Origin: Tricholomella constricta
Lineage: Eukaryota; Basidiomycota; Agaricomycetes; Agaricales; Lyophyllaceae
Direction: 5' to 3'
Assembly: GCA_013368375.1 (NCBI GenBank)
Contig: JAACJP010000016.1
Coordinates: forward strand, 1 to 64,000
Length of the DNA stretch: 64,000 nt
Below are positions 59,554 through 64,000 of this stretch, one piece after another (position 1 is the stretch's first letter; every line of letters begins with the position of its first letter). The notes under the pieces were generated by a model. The model made no database searches and had not been told where the DNA came from. It saw nothing but the letters and a program-made list of their open reading frames with translations. Both the position numbers and the translations under genes were made by a program.

Positions 59554-61462
59554 ATGTTTCTCTTCGCAGAGATGGAGGCTCCTCAGAACTTCATCGCTAT
59601 AGTATCCTCTTTACTTTTGGGCTACTATGTCTTCAGTGGTATCCAGCGGCTCTTCTTCCATCGGCTTGCGCAATTCCCGGGTCCCCGTATTGCCGCAGTG
59701 TCACTATGGTACAAGGCCTACTACGACATAATCATGGACGGAGGTTGGGCTGAACACCTTGATTATCTACACGAGACATACGGCAAGGCATAGTCATTGT
59801 CAAATTGACCGTCATGCTGATGCACGAACACTTAGGTCCAGTTGTACGAGTGGCGCCAGACGAAGTGAGTGATGAGCTTCGATTATCAGCCCAGATGCTC
59901 ATTGAAACCTCAGCTTCATTTTAGTGATCCAAGGGCTTATGGAGACATCTATGGGATGGGAACCAAGTTCACCAAACAACCTCATTTATATAGTTGTTTT
60001 GCGACAGACCTATCAGTTTTCTCTCTGACTGACCCACACGAGGCGACCCAGAGGAGAAACCTGATTGGTCCATTTTTTTCTCGGAAGGCCATCTTGAACC
60101 TGGAGAACGTGGTACAGACACAGGTCAGCCATTCGATGATGTTAGATTGCTCATTTAATCTCAACGTATATCACAGGTTGATAACCTCATCTCGCGACTG
60201 CTCGAGTACAAGTCCACGGAGGCCGCCAATCTGGACTTCGCGTTCCGTGCGACCAGTCTCGATGTCATTACGACGTATTGCTTCGGCCTCAAGGGAAACC
60301 TTACGACCTCCAAAGGCTTCCAGAACGACGTACTCCTCGCCATGGACGCGACCTTGCCGATGATCTGGATCTTCAAATATTTTCCGCACCTAAAGCACTT
60401 CCTTCTCAGCGTCCCCGAATGGACGGCCGCGTACTTGAAGCCCGGGACCACCGGCATTCTCGAGCAACGTCAGCAAATGGGTGCACAGATTGACAAACTG
60501 CTTAAAGACCCGTCGAGCCTGGAGGAAATCGAACATGAAACTATCTACCATCACCTTCTGAATCCCCAGCCCGAGAATCAGCGAATGCCGCCTATATCCC
60601 GCACCTGGCTTCTAGACGAAGGGCTGTATATGCGATTTGCCGGGAGCGACACTGTCGGGAACGTTTGTACAGTCGGAACCTATCATGTCCTCACAAATCC
60701 CTGGGTCCACTCCACACTCGCCAAGGAATTACAGGAAGCATGGCCAGAACTCGATTCGGCAATGGGTTACGAAGGTCTAGAGAAATTGCCTTTCCTCGTG
60801 AGTATTCAATGGGCTGAACGCTCTTCGTCGCCACGCTTACATGCACTTGCGTAGACTGCCGTGATCAAAGAATCCCTCAGGATGGCGCATGGTGTGGTGA
60901 CACCATTACCTAGGATCGTGGGCCCGACCGACGCGGAGATCGCTGGAATGACTGTACCTGCAGGAGTATGTTCCTCAATGCAAGTGCGATTCTCTCCGCG
61001 TCACGCTGATATACCGAGTATTGCAGACAACGGTATCGATGGGTGCTAGCATTGTGCATCGCATTTCAGATATCTTCCCGGACCCTTTCGTCTTTTCGCC
61101 TGAAAGGTGGCTCCAAGAAGATTCGCACGAGCTCGAGAGGTACCTGGTTGCCTTCTCCAAAGGCCCGAGGAGCTGCTTGGGAATCAAGTACGTGGAATGC
61201 TTCATCTTTTGTAACACGTATGCAGATTTTATTCATTATGAACGCAGTCTGGCATGGTGTGAACTATACCTGATCTTCGGCAATGTCTTTCGGAAGTTGG
61301 CTCTGGATGCAAAGGATGCTTCGTGAGTTCACTGTCTCGCCAATTACGACAATTCTCTGATATTTCGGGGACAGCATCGAGAATGTCAGCTTTAGAGAAT
61401 ACTTCGTACCAATTCGTCGTGGGAAGCATCTCGAGGCATATGTTAAGGCCAGAGATTCTTGA
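59554..61462 (+). CDS. Cytochrome P450 monooxygenase
   Basis: An ER-anchored heme-thiolate oxidase. The ATG at 59554 (or 59572) gives a membrane anchor (NFIAIVSSLLLGYYVFSGIQ), then the Pro-rich hinge FPGPRIAAVS. Exon 1 ends at 59782 and a GC-donor intron (59783-59835, ACG|GCAAGG) restores HETYGPVVRVAPDE. Further landmarks are FSLTDPHEATQRRNLIGPFF, the I-helix MRFAGSDTVGN, the ExxR helix IKESLRMAHG, PDPFVFSPERWLQ and the heme loop FSKGPRSCLGI with the axial Cys. It ends EYFVPIRRGKHLEAYVKARD at 61462. About eight introns. It is similar in motif style to fungal trichodiene-oxygenase/benzoate-hydroxylase-type P450s. The substrate is unknown and no biosynthetic cluster surrounds it. Confidence 0.88.
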
Positions 61463-62369
61463 AGCTGTAGGCATTGCCCAAGTCATCTCTTATATTTTGA
61501 ACATTCTTTCGCTATTGAATCGCCATTAGCGTGTTTTGCAAATGTAACATCACCGTTTCGATTTCTACTTATCTATTCAGCTACTTATATAAACTGTACT
61601 ACACTGTTACAATGAAGATTCTATGGATCCAGAACGCCTGCGAGTCCATGGCGATACAAGGATGCCAGGACTCTTGAAAAGAGTTACTAGAAGTCGCGTA
61701 CGCGACACAGATGATCGTAATGTATCTATATTCTCGCCTCGTTGGGCAGCATAGGGCATTGGCGCATTCAACCATTTGTCTTGCGCCACACAACGTGGTG
61801 GGACATACACTGATTTTTGTCCCAGAATCCTTACACTATGACAGATCCATTCTCCATCCAGAGATTATGAATTTAAGGCAAATTGTACATGTGGCAAGAC
61901 GATTAGAGTACAACCAGGAGGGCAAAAGTACGACGAGGTAAATGGTAAGGGAAAAGAAAAAGAAGAAATAGATGGAAGCAAAAGACGGGGGGAGAATAAC
62001 ATTAAACAGGACAGCAGGACTACGGAAGGGTTAGTCGAGACGGCAACATATGTGCAACAGCGAGAAAAAGGGAAATGCGATGAAAGGTAAAGGGTAATGG
62101 ACAGTGATAATCTAGCAGCAAGCACAACAACAACAGAAGGAAAAACCAGCCGCTCCAACACCACGGAAGATTTTCGTTACGAGGGGAATCATCCGTCATC
62201 AGCGCCACCCAGCGGAGGATCGTGGAGTGCGTCCCACTGCTCGTGATCAAGCAGATCCCCCAACAAAGGCGCCAAAGACCAATCCATACCTCCAGTAGGA
62301 ATGTCCCACAACCATCATTCGCACGAATACAAGCCTGCAGCAGCAAACCAGGCAGACCCCCACTCTCGA
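61463..62369. other. Convergent 3' intergenic region
   Basis: It lies between the P450 end and the end of the minus-strand gene at the window edge. No gene is visible. The 61900-62130 part is purine-rich on the plus strand. Confidence 0.5.
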
Positions 62370-64000
62370 TCACTTCATGTCCAATCCCGGCACGTCATCG
62401 GGATTGAACCATTGCCCAAAATCCCTCTCGAAGTTGATGTCCCCATCGGGACGGAACATGCTCATGTCCGGGTTGAACTCGTCCAACGAGCTCGCCACGC
62501 TTTGTATAAAGTCCGACGAGAAGATCGCGCCCGACATGTCCCCGCCTAACGACGGCGGACCGCCCATTGACGGCGGCCCACCAAGAATCGACGACGGCGA
62601 TGGCGCCATGTTCTGCCCGCCCACACCCAGCCCGCCGCCGCCCGGTTGATTCGATCCCCCAGGGTTCTGGTTCTGCGGGCCCCCAGGCGCAGGCGTGGGG
62701 GGGCCCGTGCCGTTCGCGTTCGGCGTCTGCCCAGAGTTGCTGCCGCCGGACGGGGGGTTCCTCGGCGAGCTATGGTTCGCGGGCATACCAGGGTTCTGGT
62801 TCGCATTCTTCACATTGTTCGGGCCACCCGGGCCGGATGAATTCTGGTCCTCGGGAGGACCGTTCATGGCTGGAGATGGCGGAGGCATCATGGACTTCTG
62901 ACCCATGCGGTTGGGGCCTGGTCCAAATCCTGGCCCGCCTCCTGGGCCCTGACCAAGGGGTGCGCCGATGAACGATGGCTCAGTCGAAGGAGGTGAAGCT
63001 GCATTGCCTGGAGCATTGCCTAGCCCGCCTGGCTGCTGTCCCTTGGCGACCATCTGCTGATGCCTTATTAATTGTTCCCGTGCTTGTACTTGCATTTGTT
63101 GATTCTTGACAACACGAAGGCAATAAGGATAATGAGCTTTACTCCTCGAGAACGGAGACAAAACCCTGACGCACCTGCATATGCGGCGTGAGACCACCTG
63201 GATGGCCCATCTGCGCTGTCATGCCACCTCCCATATGCATCTGCTGCTGGCCCCCCATTCCCATCCCCATCCCCATCCCGCGAGGCATCTGCTGCTGTCC
63301 TGGGTGCTGTCCCGGGCCCCCATTCATCCCCATATTAGGCTGACCGCGCATTACCATCATCCCACCCTGCGGGCCTATATTCATCATCTGTGGCGCGCCT
63401 TGCTGCTGTGGATGCGGTTGCGGTTGTTGCTGCGGGAAGTTCATAACCGGGACGGCGGGCTGTTCCATTGGCGAGCGTCGTATGCGTTTGCGATCGGGCG
63501 GTGAGGACTCATTCCGGGGCAGGTTTTCATGCTATTTAGCCGGCGGAAAGTTATTTGTTGAGCATACAATTCAAAAACAAAAGTGTGGAGCAACAACGCA
63601 CCTCTTCTCCGGGGGACGTGCTATTCCGTTTTGCCCGCTGTTGCTGCTGCTGCTGCTGTGGCGGCTGGTTCCGTTGCTGAAGGTTATTCCGTTGCTGTTG
63701 ATTCGGTAGCTGCATCATGGGGTTCGAAGGTCCAGCAGCTGGATTATCAGGTGGTCCACCCCCAGGCTTATTCTGCTGCTGTTGATGTCTTGCTCGATAT
63801 GTGCCCAATATTCGTTGCTGCACAAGAAAGTTGAAAACAAATCAATATATGCGTACCTGGAAATACAATCCAGGAGAACTCGGGCATGAAAGAGCAATGG
63901 CACACAACACATACCTTATCCTGTGCCGTGAAACTCGGCAACTCCTTCTCAATCCCCAGCTCCTGCTTGATCTGCGCCAGTACGGCTGTCGGAATCAACA
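62370..64000 (-). CDS. Q/G/P-rich nuclear-type regulatory protein, C-terminal part (5' end outside window)
   Basis: The gene reads in from the right edge. The first visible exon reads IPTAVLAQIKQELGIEKELP, then SFTAQDK. The next gives QRILGTYRARHQQQQNK and polyglutamine. SPGEEHENLPRNESSPPD is followed by a nuclear-signal-like RKRIRRSP. A Met/Gly/Gln-rich segment (MGMGMGMGGQQQMHMGGGM) and a very Pro/Gly/Asn-rich region come next. It ends in an acidic, hydrophobic tail (SSDFIQSVASSLDEFNPDMS, FERDFGQWFNPDDVPGLDMK) that looks like a transactivation segment, with the stop at 62370-62372. Introns were placed at about 63105-63177, 63533-63608 and 63830-63918. It could be a SOM1/Flo8-type or other co-regulator; the missing N-terminus prevents a firm call. 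Confidence 0.55.

Overview
The window is eukaryotic nuclear DNA, almost certainly from a filamentous basidiomycete (Agaricomycete-like). Genes are split by many 45-70 nt GT-AG introns, the retroelement is a fungal Ty3/gypsy chromovirus, and the gene set (tandem class-3 lipases, DGAT2, Ytp1-like, Uds1-like, vezatin-like proteins) is fungal. No species is claimed. All splice models were read by eye from splice sites and protein continuity.

Region 1 (1-8832) is a Ty3/gypsy element cut off at its 5' end by the window edge. It carries gag, a pol in the -1 frame behind a textbook frameshift signal, two tandem retropepsin domains, RT, RNase H, integrase and a C-terminal chromodomain. On the opposite strand, between pol and the 3' LTR, lies a three-exon gene for a Zn2Cys6-plus-coiled-coil protein. 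Polypurine tract and 3' LTR follow. Region 2 (8833-12370) is gene-poor and holds a diverged dispersed repeat, an intron-containing tRNA-Pro(AGG) gene and two broken relatives of it.

Region 3 (12373-22198) has housekeeping-type genes: tRNase Z (Trz1, minus) divergent from a Ytp1-like membrane protein, then an Fmp52-like atypical short-chain dehydrogenase convergent with a Uds1-like coiled-coil protein. Region 4 (22914-40775) is a secreted-enzyme island: five apparently intact class-3 lipases, two lipase pseudogenes and a short lipase relic, with one GH5 exo-beta-1,3-glucanase-like gene among them. The order pseudogene-gene-pseudogene-gene at its right end suggests duplication of a two-gene unit.

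Region 5 (41024-48238) is minus-strand: DGAT2, Cdc48/p97 and tubulin-folding cofactor B. Region 6 (50554-64000) holds two single-pass membrane proteins, a vezatin-like protein, a cytochrome P450 and the C-terminal part of a Q/G/P-rich nuclear-type protein running off the right edge.

The most unusual material is in the retroelement: the frameshift cassette, the doubled protease and the spliced antisense Zn-cluster gene.
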